From contig NC_087064.1 in assembly GCF_963678635.1 (NCBI RefSeq), positions 71,859,465 to 71,923,464 on the forward strand: a stretch of DNA of 64,000 nucleotides. The letters run 5' to 3'. The notes under the pieces were generated by a model that did not search any database, had not been told where the DNA came from, and saw only the letters and a program-made list of their open reading frames with translations. Origin of the DNA: Symsagittifera roscoffensis. Taxonomy: Eukaryota; Xenacoelomorpha; Acoela; Convolutidae. The position numbers and the translations under genes were made by a program. Below, piece after piece: positions 10,961 through 22,942 of the stretch. The number at the start of each line of letters is the position of its first letter. Within the stretch, counting starts at the first letter, position 1.

Positions 10961-11924
10961 CCCATCCGGGTTTTAGAGAGTTTTTAGTTTTTAAATTGTT
11001 TATTGTAGCGAAGGAAGGATGGAGTAGTTTTCTGTGAGGTTGGAGCAGTGATTTCGCGAAGAGAAGTCACTGTAATCTAAGTAGTTGTTTGTGTAGAGAG
11101 AAGAAGAACAGTTGTTCGGGTTCCGGAAGGGGGTCTTGTTTGATAGTGGGTCGTCTTGAGTGATCGTGTCAAGATTCTAGATCGATACAATGGTATGTCG
11201 ATTTTGTTAAGCTAAGAGCGAGACTACGTGCAAGATGAAGTTTGACCTTTTCCGTGTGAAATTCCAAGTGACTAGGATCGGTATGTGATATCAACATCGG
11301 TCTGTTTCAATGGTGTGCCATTGGTCTGTTTCAATGGTTTTTTTTGCTGCGATGTTGAGTCCATACTTTAAATCCTGTGAGGGCAGTGACTGCGGCAACA
11401 AACCAATAAATTTGCCATTCCAGAGTTGGAATGTAATCGAGTTTTTATCTTTTTTGCTTCTCGTTCCGTTTGCTTTAAGAACTCTTTTACATTCCATGTA
11501 TATATCTATATCTTATTAGTATGATCAATTTTAGTTATGATGTTCTATTAGTTGCTTTCGCAAAAGCGTTTTTATTTAGTTCGGTTATTTAAAAGAGTTG
11601 CTCACCCTTAAAAAAAGAGGTTCGAGGTCGTAGCACATGGTGGGAGCATGCATTTCAAGCGACGTCGATCTGGTGGGTGAGGCCAGAGTGGGTTACATTT
11701 TGATGGTCTCTTTGGACAGAGTCTCTTTTTTCTGTCAACCTTTTGTTTTATTTTTTTTCAGGTGTTTTTTCTCTTTTTTGTCTTGGTTGTGTCATTTTCT
11801 CGAGAGTTTATTAGTGTTTTTTGGGTTTTTCTTTTGACATTTTTATGTTTCATTTGGTTTGTCTTTATTTCAAAGATCAAATTTCGATCTCTGCAGCTCT
11901 TTGCAAAAAATTGCTGTTGCAATC

Positions 11925-12285
11925 TTGGGGGGGGGGGGGGGGGGTGGTGCGGAGCCGCATTTCCGGATAGCCAAAAAAAACTAAATACCTCCGGTTAAAA
12001 TTAAATTAGACAAAAAATTTTTTCACTGTATTGAGACTGTCGGCTGATGAAGTTCCGAACGTCTTTAAAAGATTTGGTTACTGATACCTTTTACTCTCAT
12101 TTAATTAATTAAAAACAAAGTCCGGCTACTTTCTACCGCTACTACGATTTTTCCCGATATAATTAACAACCCCCTCCCTATTTCTCAACCCCAACAGTCA
12201 AATTACACCATAAGTTTGCGGGACTTTAATTGTTTGTTTGCCGGGGGATGGGGGTGGTAGTTTGGGTAAACGGGGGGGGGGGGGA
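11925..12285. repeat. Two poly-G tracts in the element 3' region
   Basis: A run of about 17 G at 11928-11944 and another of about 14 G near 12270-12284 lie within the non-coding part of the minus-strand LTR element. They have no counterpart in the plus copy around 32480-32760. They are likely simple-repeat expansions, G-quadruplex-prone and also prone to sequencing error. Confidence 0.6.
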
Positions 12286-12830
12286 TAATTTATTCAGTTT
12301 TAATCTGGGTTTAACCCGGTTTGGGTACCGTGGGGCTTTGCTTCTTATTCATGCTGTTCGTTTTGTGGTTTTGTGGCGTTAGTAAGCTGCGCTGGTTAGC
12401 TTAAGCTTAATCTAATTATTTCTTCCAACCGGGTTAAAGGAAAGTTTGAAGCGCGTGAGAACAAGTTAGAGTTGTTATCAGTTAGATTTGAAATTGAAGA
12501 AATTCATTTATTAAACAATTCTTCGTGGGTGAGCTGTGCAAGTTTGGTGGAAAGAGCGTGTAAATTTGTGGGCGAGTAAAAAAACTATTAAAATTTACAA
12601 AGGATGCGAAATTTACAAATGATAAAGGCTGAAAATTTCAAAAAAAAACCTGCAAATTAAATGAGTGCTGCATCTGTTTGTTGTTTTACTTGTGTGTGCA
12701 TGACACAGGCGTTATACATTTATTTTAACAAATAGATGAGAAGTCCAAAAAAAATTAAACTTGGCGTATATTATTGTCAATCTTTCTAATATATAGTAGG
12801 GTCATCCTAGAAAAGCTAGGAGTTCATTTT

Positions 12831-13979
12831 TTAGGTTGACAAAACTGAAGATATTAATTGGTGAGATATCTTGTGGACGGTGTTTTTCAAGTTAAGATAT
12901 ATGTAGTCTTTAATATCTTTAAAGTATCTGCTGTAATCTTTTGTGTAAATGTCTGAGAAGCCTGCTGTTTCAGCGAGTTTTCGCAAATTTTGATCAATTG
13001 ATTGTTTTTGGATTGTATCCAATTTTGTGAGAAGTTCTCGGAATTGCTGCGTTTTAATGTGATGTTGTATGTCGGATCTAGAATATATACCGATTGGTTG
13101 TAAATTTATGTTAGGATTGCGAGCTATTGCGCATATGCTTTCGATTGAAAATTTTTTCAATGGTGGCATTAATGTATGGTAATAAATATCTTCGTTTATG
13201 TTTAGCTGTAATACATTGTGGCTTTTTTCAGATCTACACGGGACAGCTGTATCCCAAAAAAATAGTGCTTCGTGGCAATGTATCTACAAAATATAACCTA
13301 ATTTTTTATGAAAAATAGGGATTCGTTTGTAACATCTTTTATCAAAATTATATAGTGGTGAGACTATTTTAGTACATATGTAGTACCAAAGGATCTTTTC
13401 TTCATAATCAATGAAATTAGATCTATTGCCTGATAGTAGATAGCTAGCCTGCATAGGGTATTTTTAATACTGCTAGAGCGAGCGACTGTATTATTTGTGT
13501 ACGTTCAAGTTCATATAGTTGATGAAGTGGTTCTAGTTCAGATAGTGATATTTCTTAAGATATATGACTTATTGTACAGTCTATTTCATATCAATGTGTA
13601 TATCGTAGTGAATTGCACCAAAGTATGTGTTATTCACAAGTGAGAGCTCTTGTAGTCGTGTACTATCTTTATCTTCTGGAAGAAGTTTTCCGCCAGGATC
13701 TCCTGTGTATTTAGGTAATGTTACCGGGATATAAGATTTTTCATCTTTGCGGTTTTATTGTGGGTGTGCTGGGTTAATAATTAGTTTTTAGTTTTCATAT
13801 CGAAATCTTTTTTGTATTTGACAAGGATTTCTGAACACTGTGTTTTGAAAAGTGGTTTGGGGTATTTACAAGCTACTTCTGTTTCAGGGTAAATTTGAAA
13901 ACTTGTTAGTTTCTTTTCAATACCATCGAGGTTATTGTATTTTTGCTTATTTGATCTTGCTTCATCAGGGTTGACTTTC
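12831..13979 (-). pseudogene. Envelope-like gene fragment of the minus-strand element
   Basis: Two blocks of the minus strand match the envelope-like gene of the large element. The block at 12831-13169 includes RNPNINLQPIGIYSRSDIQHH, matching RNPNIDLQSIGIYSKSDIQHH in the plus copy. The block at 13781-13979 includes TEVACKYPKPLFKTQ, matching TEFACKYSNPLYRTQ. The stretch between them matches the plus copy only through frame breaks. No functional product is expected. Its value is as a second, independently mutated copy for comparison. Confidence 0.75.
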
Positions 13980-13980
13980 A

Positions 13981-14965
13981 AAAAAAACCGGCAAAAAAGG
14001 AGTTACCAGCAATTTGACCAAAAAAATGCATTTTTTCGGCCGGCTCTCGCCCCTCAAAATTAGTAAAAATAGTAACCGAAGAGTCACTCTACCAAAAATT
14101 CCAAAGGGGACCCTTCGGGTCGCCAGGGAGTCAAATTCCTGGAGGGATGTGTCCGCCAACCACTTCCACACCCGCTAAATCCGCTACTGCTTAAAAGCAT
14201 CATTTGTTAAAATCAATATGTTTTGCTTTTCTGATTATATTTGAATTTTTCTCTGGTGACTACACAAACGAGCTGAAGCATAGGAAATTTTGCGAAGTAT
14301 CGCACCGTTTTTTACATACTCTGACCGCTTTCAACCTCATATCGCACTGTCTTCAAAGAAATTCAATTGATAATTTAATGACACTAATTTTATTAGGATT
14401 ATAATCTGTTTTTAATGGATTATAAACAATTATTTTGTAATTTTACGATACATTTTACGATTACGATACATGGGCGCTCAGTGCGGGAGGATATCAAGTC
14501 GACATGATCTTATGTTGGCAAATGAACGATAAAAATTTGGAATGATTTATTTGAACTTAAGGTGTTTATAATGATCAAGATTACAATAAAAAAATTGTGC
14601 GTAGCGTCGTCCTTAAATCCCATGAAAACATCAAAAATATCAAAAGTCGTATTTCCCGGAAACTCAAATAATTTTTCTAAAACTTTCGAAAATTATCCTC
14701 TCCCAGAACTCAAGATTACATCGGAAAATAAAAAATAAAAAATTCTTTCAATTTTTTTAATTTTTTTTGTCATGAAATACTGTGATTGCTAAGTGTACAA
14801 AACCGTGTGAACTAGTTCTGTTTTTTAGAAAAAAACTTCAAAAAACATAGTTTAAACTTTCTAATCATTTGAATTGGTTCAATTCAAATAATTTTTCCTA
14901 AAAATGAGTTCGCGATGAATGTATATTATTTTGAAAACTTCAGTGAAAATGCAAATAATCAGAAA
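13981..14965. repeat. Segmental duplication unit X, copy 1
   Basis: About 980 bp matching 33900-34890 in the same orientation with a few percent difference. Its first ~200 bp resembles a decayed transposon end (ggacccttcgg..., ending 'aaatccgctactgc'). The rest is AT-rich with a short conserved open frame (14204-14404, 66 codons, hydrophobic start) of doubtful meaning. It is followed at 14965-15095 by a small piece of unit Y (equivalent to 35660-35770) without the SMP exons. Confidence 0.7.
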
Positions 14966-15095
14966 TTAATGAGACAGTTTTTAAGTTGATTTTTATATGA
15001 TTGTTTTTTAAAACGTGAAAACTAAATTTTTAGAAGAAACTGTTTCTTCGGATCTCTGTTATAGTTCTCTGATCAATTCAAAGATATGTTGGATA

Positions 15096-15539
15096 TTGGT
15101 GAACCACTAGAGTGAACCTGCTCACCCCAACTGAAGTCTTTTTGTGATACCTGAAATTATTGAAAACATAATCACCATGGAACCTGAAATTCATCCACAT
15201 TTTTTTCCGAATGTAATTTTTGTGTGATTAAAAAAATTAAAAACAGTTTTGAAATTACTTGTGTGTAAAGCTAGTGAGTCAGTTAACTTTTCAGGTGTGA
15301 GATTTCAGTTTCATTTCAAAATTTAGTTTGCATAATGATCCCATAGTCATTGAGATAATAAATTTGTGTTCCATTTAACTTGATGATTTAAATTTGTCCG
15401 CTGTAGCTCGTTGAGGCCATACGCGAAATTTTCAAACATATTCTGATCAACTGGATGCGAATACTCCCGATTGAACTAGGCCCCCTTCGCGCTGCTTTTC
15501 ACCGTTGCACTGTATTCATGCGGCCACATCTGTGATATA
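15096..15539. other. No gene seen; flank of the large LTR element
   Basis: Mixed AT-rich DNA between the duplicated host segment and the 5' LTR. No coding frame or repeat was recognised. The last four bases (tata, 15536-15539) form the target-site duplication of the LTR element. Confidence 0.4.
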
Positions 15540-15949
15540 TGGAACCTGATCTAAACTACATTTTATTAATGGATAAATTAGATATTTTACAACTGTAAAA
15601 TATTTAATATTAACCAATCATAATCTATCCAACTAACAACCCACTTATTTGTAAGCGCTGAAATTACTTGTAATTTTAGCACCAGAGAGATTTGAATTTA
15701 ACTTATAAAATTAGTTTCCTCTCCAAGAGAACTTCAGCAGTCGCAATAAGCCAGTATACTCTAGATCAATTGAGCCTAGCAGAGACTAGTTAAACACCCT
15801 GAGACTAGTAGATATAAGAGTAAGATTAGGATCGGTATTAGACTAAGAAGTTGCACGAATCTATCCGGCCGAAAATAAGATAGCGTGACGAGCAGACGGT
15901 GTACCCTATCCGAAATTACTCAATGAGTTAACCTCAAGGACCTAACTCA
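15540..15949 (+). repeat. 5' LTR
   Basis: Starts TGGAACCTGATC and ends ...CTAACTCA, matching the 3' LTR base for base at the ends. It differs from the 3' LTR at about 17 of 410 positions by eye, suggesting the insertion is not recent. Confidence 0.9.
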
Positions 15950-15951
15950 TC

Positions 15952-15969
15952 TGGTGCGACCATAAGTCT
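15952..15969 (+). promoter_or_regulatory. Putative primer-binding site
   Basis: Two bases after the 5' LTR the sequence TGGTGCGACCATAAGTCT begins with TGG, as expected for complementarity to a tRNA 3' CCA end. The tRNA identity was not determined. Confidence 0.6.
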
Positions 15970-17196
15970 CGAATAAGACCTTAATAGCTTAGAATTAACC
16001 AAATATAGATTAGAAAATAGACAAAACATTTTCAAAATGTTACACGATAATAACTTAATTGAAATGTCTCTACGACTCAATAGATCAGAGCCGATATTCC
16101 GCACAATACGAGAACTACCCGGTATTGGAAAAAGACCTCGAACGAGAGACGACATACGACTACATAGAAACTTACCATTTAGTTTCATGGTTGTACGGCA
16201 AAAGCCAACACAAATTTTTATATTTAGAATCTTATTAGCAATGAATTTAGATTTTCATTTGCAAACATAAAATTTTGAAGTTAATCTTCATGATTATTTC
16301 AGGCGCTAAATAAATAAATTACTAATGTACAATAACGATTGATAAAAAGATCTCAAGTCGTCTTCTCAACTTCTGCAGTATTATATAAAACCTATTTGAA
16401 AAATATTTATTGAAAATAAAAATAAAAATTAGTAGCATGACAAAAAATAGTTAGTAATTATAAATCATCCTGTTGTTCCAGCTTCATCACCTAAACATAA
16501 CAGCAATCATAAGCTAACCAACATCATAAAAAACTAAAACTTTATATCAAATAAATTTAAACCATTTTAAGCTTAAATTTACTTAATCTTAAACCAGATC
16601 ATCAAGGCTTATCCTTGGACCTTAATAAATTGTCTATCTCATTAATTTTTAATTCTGATCATCAAGGCTTATCCTTGGATCAAAAAGAACACTTTTGTTC
16701 TCCCCCACCCACTTACCAAAGGTCTAATGACCTTAAACGTTGATTCACTACCCAACCTTTTCAAAAGACCCAGGACTAATGGAAATTTTTGATAACACTA
16801 ATCATTCAAATTAGGCTAAACAGAGAAGAACTTCGGTTATTCATCCTTCACTTGAACTCTCCTCTTACCAGACCCAGGATAGATCTTAGACTTAGTAAGT
16901 TTAAAATAGTATCTAACGAACTACTTGCGTTCTAATTATACCTGAACCTTGTGGATCGATTTACTATTCTCCAACCCTAGAACACAATCACCACCCCTAA
17001 GTAAGATTAAGTAAGTTAACACCTTAACTTAGACTAGCCACGAGAAAGTAAAAAATCATTCTCCGGAATCGATATACTTTTCTCTCCAACCCTGAACAAA
17101 AAGACCCAGGTTAAGCTAACCAAAAAATTGTAAGGACTAACAGTCTAAGAAATTAAAAATCACTAATAATTTCTGGCATCCCTCATCCTAAACCTT
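15970..17196 (+). other. Leader of the LTR element
   Basis: Long non-coding leader of about 1.2 kb. It contains a direct repeat 'gatcatcaaggcttatcc' at about 16597 and 16657, and many short stop-ridden frames. Packaging or splice signals may lie here, but none is identified. An open frame at 16037-16270 shows no family resemblance. Confidence 0.4.
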
Positions 17197-17613
17197 ATGT
17201 CATTCAAAATTTTAGGAAATAAACAAACAATCGTTTTACACAATTGTGAAATAGACAACCAAAAACACGATCTTGTCATAACCCCACATACACAAACAGT
17301 TGGATACATTCGAACAAAACGACAAACAATACAAAGAAAAATTATAAGCAAACAAAGACAAATAACGCGGAAAAGATTTTCCAAAAATAGAAATGCATTT
17401 TCCGAATCAGAAGCCAACAGTTTAGACGAACTATACAAATTAAAGGAATCAATAAATAAAAAATGCCCCATTCATGACCAATTATATTTTTCCGATTCAG
17501 AAACAACTTCAAACTCATCAAAAAGAGGAAAAAGAAGAGTCAAAAAGCGAAATAAACACAAACCAGTACATCTATACAATTGGAATCAACCAATTAGACA
17601 TATTGATACTTAA
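17197..17613 (+). CDS. Small basic protein of the LTR element (138 aa)
   Basis: Intact frame upstream of Gag. It is Lys/Arg-rich with clusters such as RQTIQRKIISKQRQITRKR near residues 45-65, a Ser/acidic middle (FSDSETTSNSS), and a basic tract KRGKRRVKKRNKHK near residues 108-121. The composition suggests a nucleic-acid-binding or nucleolar/nuclear-targeted protein. It ends 26 bp before the next frame (17639), so it could be a separate accessory gene or the N-terminal part of a Gag precursor. The family is unknown. Intactness in an otherwise broken element may be chance, given its length. Confidence 0.5.
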   Translation: MSFKILGNKQTIVLHNCEIDNQKHDLVITPHTQTVGYIRTKRQTIQRKIISKQRQITRKRFSKNRNAFSESEANSLDELYKLKESINKKCPIHDQLYFSDSETTSNSSKRGKRRVKKRNKHKPVHLYNWNQPIRHIDT

Positions 17614-17638
17614 TTATTAACAGTCATCAAAAGAAAAA

Positions 17639-20532
17639 ATGAGCAACACTCAGAGTGACAAAAGTCCAGATGAAGAAGCAGTTTTTCCCTTTCTTATAAA
17701 CTCACTCAGTGATAGAGGACAAACACGATTTTGTAAAAACCTACTCGTGAATTTGTTTGAACCAGGAATCAGTCCATGCAAAGCAGAATTCCCGGATATA
17801 AAAACCAAAAGACAAATCATAGAACAGTATTTGAAAGACATATGTAACTTAACACAACAATATGGAATCTACACCATAGAATTCAGCACACCACGAACAT
17901 TTCATGGTAAATAAGTAATCCAAACAGACGATATTGATTTAGAATTTTCAAAAGTATTCACAGAATATATCAAAAGCATACAATAACAAAATTCACAGAG
18001 AGCAAACTCCATATTCACCAACGAAGTTTTTGCAATAATATATACTTATATATCTATATTAGAAAAAACAGAAGATCAAAATACGTCACCAACCCAAACA
18101 TCCAAACATACAAAATTAAGAAACAAAATCATCGCATTTTCAACATTTTTAAACATATTACGTGAAAATTTCACCAATAATGATGTCTCACAAAACACTA
18201 AACTTGATTTGCAAAAAGTTTTAGCATGGTTTATAATAGATTATTTTACCCACAACCTAGATTTAATTTCACAAGCAAGAAAAAATTTCAGACCCCAAAG
18301 TACCAATGACGACACCGTCATTGCAGAACAATCAGATTACGTTTGGGACCCTGAATGGTCTCATCCAGCATTTATAAATATTCCACAAGATATCTCGAGT
18401 CAAGCGATAAGTACAATATCTTTTCACAGAGATTATGTAAAAGTAATACCATTAACGATTGACGCAACACCATTAAATTATAATACATTTTTATCTGATA
18501 CACGAAATAACAGCTTAAATTCAACAGTCATACACAATGAAAACCTTAATGGAACCAGGAATCTTACACAACAAGATATCCAAACACCATCACACTTCAT
18601 AAATGAAGAAATTGTTTACACCCAAATCTGACAACACCAAAAAATCCGAATATATCACTAACACAGGTAATCTTACAGTCAACCGTTAAACCTTCGGTTG
18701 CTCCAAAATACTCACATATGGACTATCAGACGTATAGACCAATGACAAAACCGTCAAAAACACGAAAAACGTTCACAAGAAAATTTTGCAGAACACAATT
18801 ATAATTATGCACACCAACAAAAAACAAATCAACCCCCCCGAAAAAATACACAAAATTTAAATCACGTATGTTCCCATTATTGGAATCTCCCAAATACATC
18901 GACCAATTCAGTAAATTTTCCAGATAATCCACAACCCCCACAGGATTATAGTGAAAATTACCCATTTTTTCAACAAAACAAAAATAAACAACAAACACCT
19001 TATAACACAAATTACCTATCATCTGATGATGATGATTATCATCAACCAGATATTTTTGCACCATATACTAAAGAATATCGCATACAGAGACCGCGACAGT
19101 CTCAACCATCTCAAAATATGAAAATTTACCCACAAAATCCAACAGATATACAAAATCCACAACAAATGCATATAAAAAACCCATTTAACACACAATCTTT
19201 TCAACCAATACAGCCACAAAACCCAATGACTATGCATTCTTATCAACCAACTCAAATGCAAAATGAAATACCGCTTCCATATTACCTCCAGCAACACGAA
19301 ATAACAAAAAATCAACTTTCAAACTTTTCACAAATGCCAAATGCCGCAGAATCACTACAGATGACTATGAATCCATACCTAATGGATGGATCGTCAAAAA
19401 CATCGAATAAACCACTGATGGTATTCACAGTAACAGACCCTGAATATTCTGTAGAGGATTATTTAAATGCAGTTACAGCAAATTTAATTTTAAATATAGG
19501 ACCTGAACCAATTAACACACCACTCCATCAAAATTGGATACATAGACGCACAGCGTTTATACAAACAACACTAGATGGCGCAGCTCAAAAATGGTTTTCA
19601 GTTTACCCATAGAAATAAAATCAAATTGGAAAAGATTCACACAGGAATTTTCAAAAATGTTTGATTCTGAAAGAAACAAACAACATCAAAGAGTTTTATG
19701 CAACGAAATTCGCAGATTACCAAACGAAACAATTAAACAATTAGCAGTTCGAATCGAAACACTAGTTCAAACAACATATTCACTTAATACACATGATTAC
19801 AAAAACACAAAAGTGACAGAAATTTTAATGATGACCTTAACACCTCAATTAAGGAAAATAGCTATAAAAAAGAGAGCATCTCATCCTTCCTCAATTCGAG
19901 AGCCAGATTTAGATTTTAGAAAATTAGTAGATAAATTAGAACAAGCAGAAATCACAATGAAACTTGAAGAAACCGAAAATTTAAAACTACAATACGTTAA
20001 TCGAATTGAAACAAATACTACACATATAAAGAACATACAAGAATCAGACACAGACCTGATTGAAAAAATTACTGAAATACTAAACATCTATGAAAGGAAC
20101 CAAAATTTTAAAGGCAAACCATCTTTCTAAAAGTGGTGTAATTACTGCCGACGATACGGACACAGTATCGCCGAATGTAGACAAAAACTACAAGACAATC
20201 AGAATAAACCTCAAAAGCACGAAGAACCAAATAAATCATTCTATCAATACATGAAAAAAGATCAAAACCTACCAAACAAAAATATAAGTAGTAAAAATAG
20301 TTCAAGAAAACCATTTCCAAGTAACTCAAATTACTCAAGAAATCAATCACCATATAACTCAAGTTATAGAGGTAGATCGCCCGAACAAAGAAATTCACGA
20401 AATTTCTCACAAACTAGACATAGCCGATCGAATAGCCAAAAGAACCAAAATAAGTTTTCACGATCGAATTCAAACACAACAGAATTTGTTTCTGCATCCA
20501 GTTCCCATTCAAACCCAAGGAATAGACACTAA
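17639..20532 (+). pseudogene. Gag of the LTR element, broken
   Basis: One long frame begins at ATG 17639 and can be followed with in-frame stops (TAA 17912, TAA ~17985, TGA 18629) through a Gln/Asn/Pro-rich stretch to 19612, where a frameshift moves it to the frame read from 19591. The capsid-like part is at 19440-20060 (retrotransposon-gag-like helices around KWFSVYP and RFTQEFSKMFDSERNKQHQ). A CCHC zinc knuckle, CNYCRRYGHSIAEC, is encoded at about 20137-20178, directly after an in-frame TAA (20128-20130). An Arg/Ser/Asn-rich tail follows with another TAA at 20530. Gag forms the particle and packages RNA in related elements. The damage rules out an intact product. Confidence 0.75.
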
Positions 20533-21591
20533 TCCAATAATAGATCACGAAACTCATCATACAACAGAAATAGAAACTATTCACACAGTAGGAATAGAAG
20601 TTATTCAAACAATCGAAATCAAAACTATTCAAAGAATAGATCAAGGAATAACTCATATAATAGATCGAATTATCACAGATCAAATGATAACTATCAAAAC
20701 AGATCACGAAATAATTCACAAAATCGAAACTCAAGTTACAATAATCGATACAGAATATATTCCAAGTCACCACATAGGAATAATAACCGTTATCCCGATT
20801 CTAAACATCGATACAGAAGTAACACACCAAAACATCAAAGACACATTAGTCAAGTGCAAACAAATGAAGAAACAACTTCAGACCCCCCAGGTATTGATGA
20901 CACAGGAAGTAATGAACTACAACTAAACGACATTAATTGTGAATCATCAGATACTGAGAGTGATACAGATAATACCATCTCTGTAAATATGATAACAGTC
21001 AAAAACGACTCTGAACCTATCATATACGAACAACCTTTTACTTCACATATATATGAAAATCAATTGGAACTGCTTCAAAATTACTACATTGGAACCATCA
21101 ATAATAATACACAAACTATACAAGAAGTAAACGAAATTAACACGGTAATTAAACCTGATAAAAAAGATGAAACGCAATGCTCAAACACAAAACATATTTA
21201 TCAAAATATACAAAAAGAACCACCAAGAGAAAAAATTTGGACAATTCCATTTCTTTTAGAGAGTCCAAAAAGTAAAGAGTTTCAACCACCAGATCTTGAA
21301 ATTGATTTTTTAATCGACTCAGGAGCAGAATCAAATATAATTAATATTCCCACATGGAATGAAATTAAAACACTACACCCAAATTTAACACCTCTTGAAA
21401 CATCTAGTAAATTGGCAACAACACAAGGATCAACATTAGTAAACTATGGAAAAATCCAACTATTCCTTGTTCCCACAAGAACAATGGAACAAAACAAGAT
21501 TCTGAACAAGCCATTTAAACAAACATTTCATTTTACTGGTTTTAAGCACAATATCATTGGCATACCATTTATTACTACATATAAACAATAA
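20533..21591 (+). CDS. RS/RN-rich tail and aspartic protease of the LTR element
   Basis: In the same frame as the zinc knuckle, the sequence continues through a strongly Arg/Ser/Asn/Tyr-rich region (20533-20850) into a clean open frame from 20854 to 21591 (245 codons). This frame holds the aspartic protease signature LIDSGAESNIINI at about 21307-21345, with the catalytic Asp in DSG. A downstream hydrophobic-Gly motif (HNIIGIPFI) fits the second conserved protease segment. The enzyme would process Gag-Pol in an active relative. Because the frame is shared with Gag, a Gag-Pro fusion is likely; RT lies in a different frame, so a frameshift would be needed between protease and RT. Confidence 0.75.
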   Translation, partial: SNNRSRNSSYNRNRNYSHSRNRSYSNNRNQNYSKNRSRNNSYNRSNYHRSNDNYQNRSRNNSQNRNSSYNNRYRIYSKSPHRNNNRYPDSKHRYRSNTPKHQRHISQVQTNEETTSDPPGIDDTGSNELQLNDINCESSDTESDTDNTISVNMITVKNDSEPIIYEQPFTSHIYENQLELLQNYYIGTINNNTQTIQEVNEINTVIKPDKKDETQCSNTKHIYQNIQKEPPREKIWTIPFLLESPKSKEFQPPDLEIDFLIDSGAESNIINIPTWNEIKTLHPNLTPLETSSKLATTQGSTLVNYGKIQLFLVPTRTMEQNKILNKPFKQTFHFTGFKHNIIGIPFITTYKQ

Positions 21592-21639
21592 ACATCCTAA
21601 ATAGTAAAATCCATATCAAAGACAAATATAAAAAAAAGC

Positions 21640-22942
21640 AAAAAACACAGCCTTAACATTCTTCCAAAGATTAAACAAACAACCACCATTTTTCTCAAAA
21701 TTTTACCCCATTTATAATCAAAAACGGAAACACCTGAAACCACTATCAAGAAATATATATAATTTTTCAATAAAACAAGTTCATCAGTATGACAAAAGTC
21801 AAAACAAGCAACAACTTTTTATGTCAGACTTCGAATTTAAACCTATTCACAAATTTTTCGAAATTACAATCTCATCTATAAAATACTCAAAAAATACGAA
21901 TTCCGATATTATTTCATTACATGTGTATAACAATACACCATATCAAATAACATTACCCTCAGGATTTTTAGGATATTGCGAAACAAATGCTACAATTTCA
22001 CCTATAATTGAAGTAGCCTATCGAGTAAACAATATATTACAACTATTAGATATTTATCAATCAACAATTCTTGACGAAGCACTATCCATAAACAATATAA
22101 TAGGTAATGAAAAAAGAAATACAGATTATTTCACAAAAACACCATATTTTAAACCGACATTCAATAAAACAAATTACACAAAAGAACAACAAAATTTTTT
22201 AACAATGTTTTATTTTCAACACTCACAAATCACACAAGATGAATTTGATAAATTAGCAAAACAACTGTTAAAATATTCAAGAGCCTACGCAACATCAAAA
22301 TTTGACGTTGGAAAAATCAATTCATCACTACACCTCCCCTTAAAACCTGACGCAGTTTTCAAAAAACAAAGAGCAAGTAAAGTACCGATTCATTTACACG
22401 ACAAGGTAAATAGATTACTTGATATTTTAGAACAATACGAAATGATCTCACCAGTAAATAAAGAAGAACAACCAAAAGGAAACACCTTCATTAACGCTGT
22501 TATCATTCTAGCAAAAGGTGAATCACTAAAAATAGTTTTAGACGCTAGATACCTCAATTCACTAATTGACGAATCAAAATGCAATTGGCCTATTGAACCA
22601 ATACAAGTTATCTTAACAAAGATAAATGGTAAATACTTCACAACCGCAGATATGAATAGTGCATATAATCAAATGCCACTAGATGAACAATCACGACGTT
22701 TAACACAATTTGTTATTGGAAATCAACAATATGAATTTAATAGCTTATTCTATGGAATATCCATAGGACCAGCAGCTTTTTCATCTTTCATGAGTAAAAT
22801 TTTTAGACCAATATTACTCAAGAAAAATGCAATCACCTATTTAGACGATGTTTTTATGCAATCACAAACCAAAGACGAAATGTTTACAGTTTTAGAAAAA
22901 TATCATAAAATACTACAAAAATCTGAAAGCAGCCCCCAATAA
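21640..22942 (+). CDS. Reverse transcriptase domain of the LTR element, truncated by frameshift
   Basis: The frame is open from about 21640, with the first ATG at 21821. The RT core is clear: LKIVLDARYLNS (motif with first catalytic Asp region), TTADMNSAYNQMPLDEQ, FNSLFYGISIGPAAFSSFM and the catalytic YLDDVFM near 22840-22860. The frame ends at 22942 shortly after the catalytic box because of a frameshift; the thumb continues in another frame. It synthesises cDNA from element RNA in active relatives. The YLDD box and the SIGPAAFSSFM-type segment are typical of gypsy/retroviral-like RTs. Inactive here. Confidence 0.85.

Larger units (their letters stand above)
10575..13980 (-). mobile_element. 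Truncated minus-strand copy of the 18-kb LTR retroelement
   Basis: Read on the minus strand this is the 3' part of the large LTR element found at 15540-33742. It starts inside the envelope-like gene (13980), passes through the 3' non-coding region and ends with an LTR at 10575-10960. Compared with the plus copy it lacks roughly 29850-32290, which removes the long accessory frames. Its env segment has fewer stops at some sites than the plus copy (for example a Gln codon where the plus copy has TAA near 29443). It is 5'-truncated and clearly older or of a different subfamily. Confidence 0.8.

Noticed and set aside
11625-11998. Phe-rich open frames near the poly-G tract
   Set aside because: They lie in non-coding 3' sequence of the minus-strand LTR element and arise from T-rich DNA.
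20414-20926. Open frames overlapping the Arg/Ser-rich Gag region (both strands)
   Set aside because: They are shadows of the RS/RN-rich repeat-like coding sequence in other frames.
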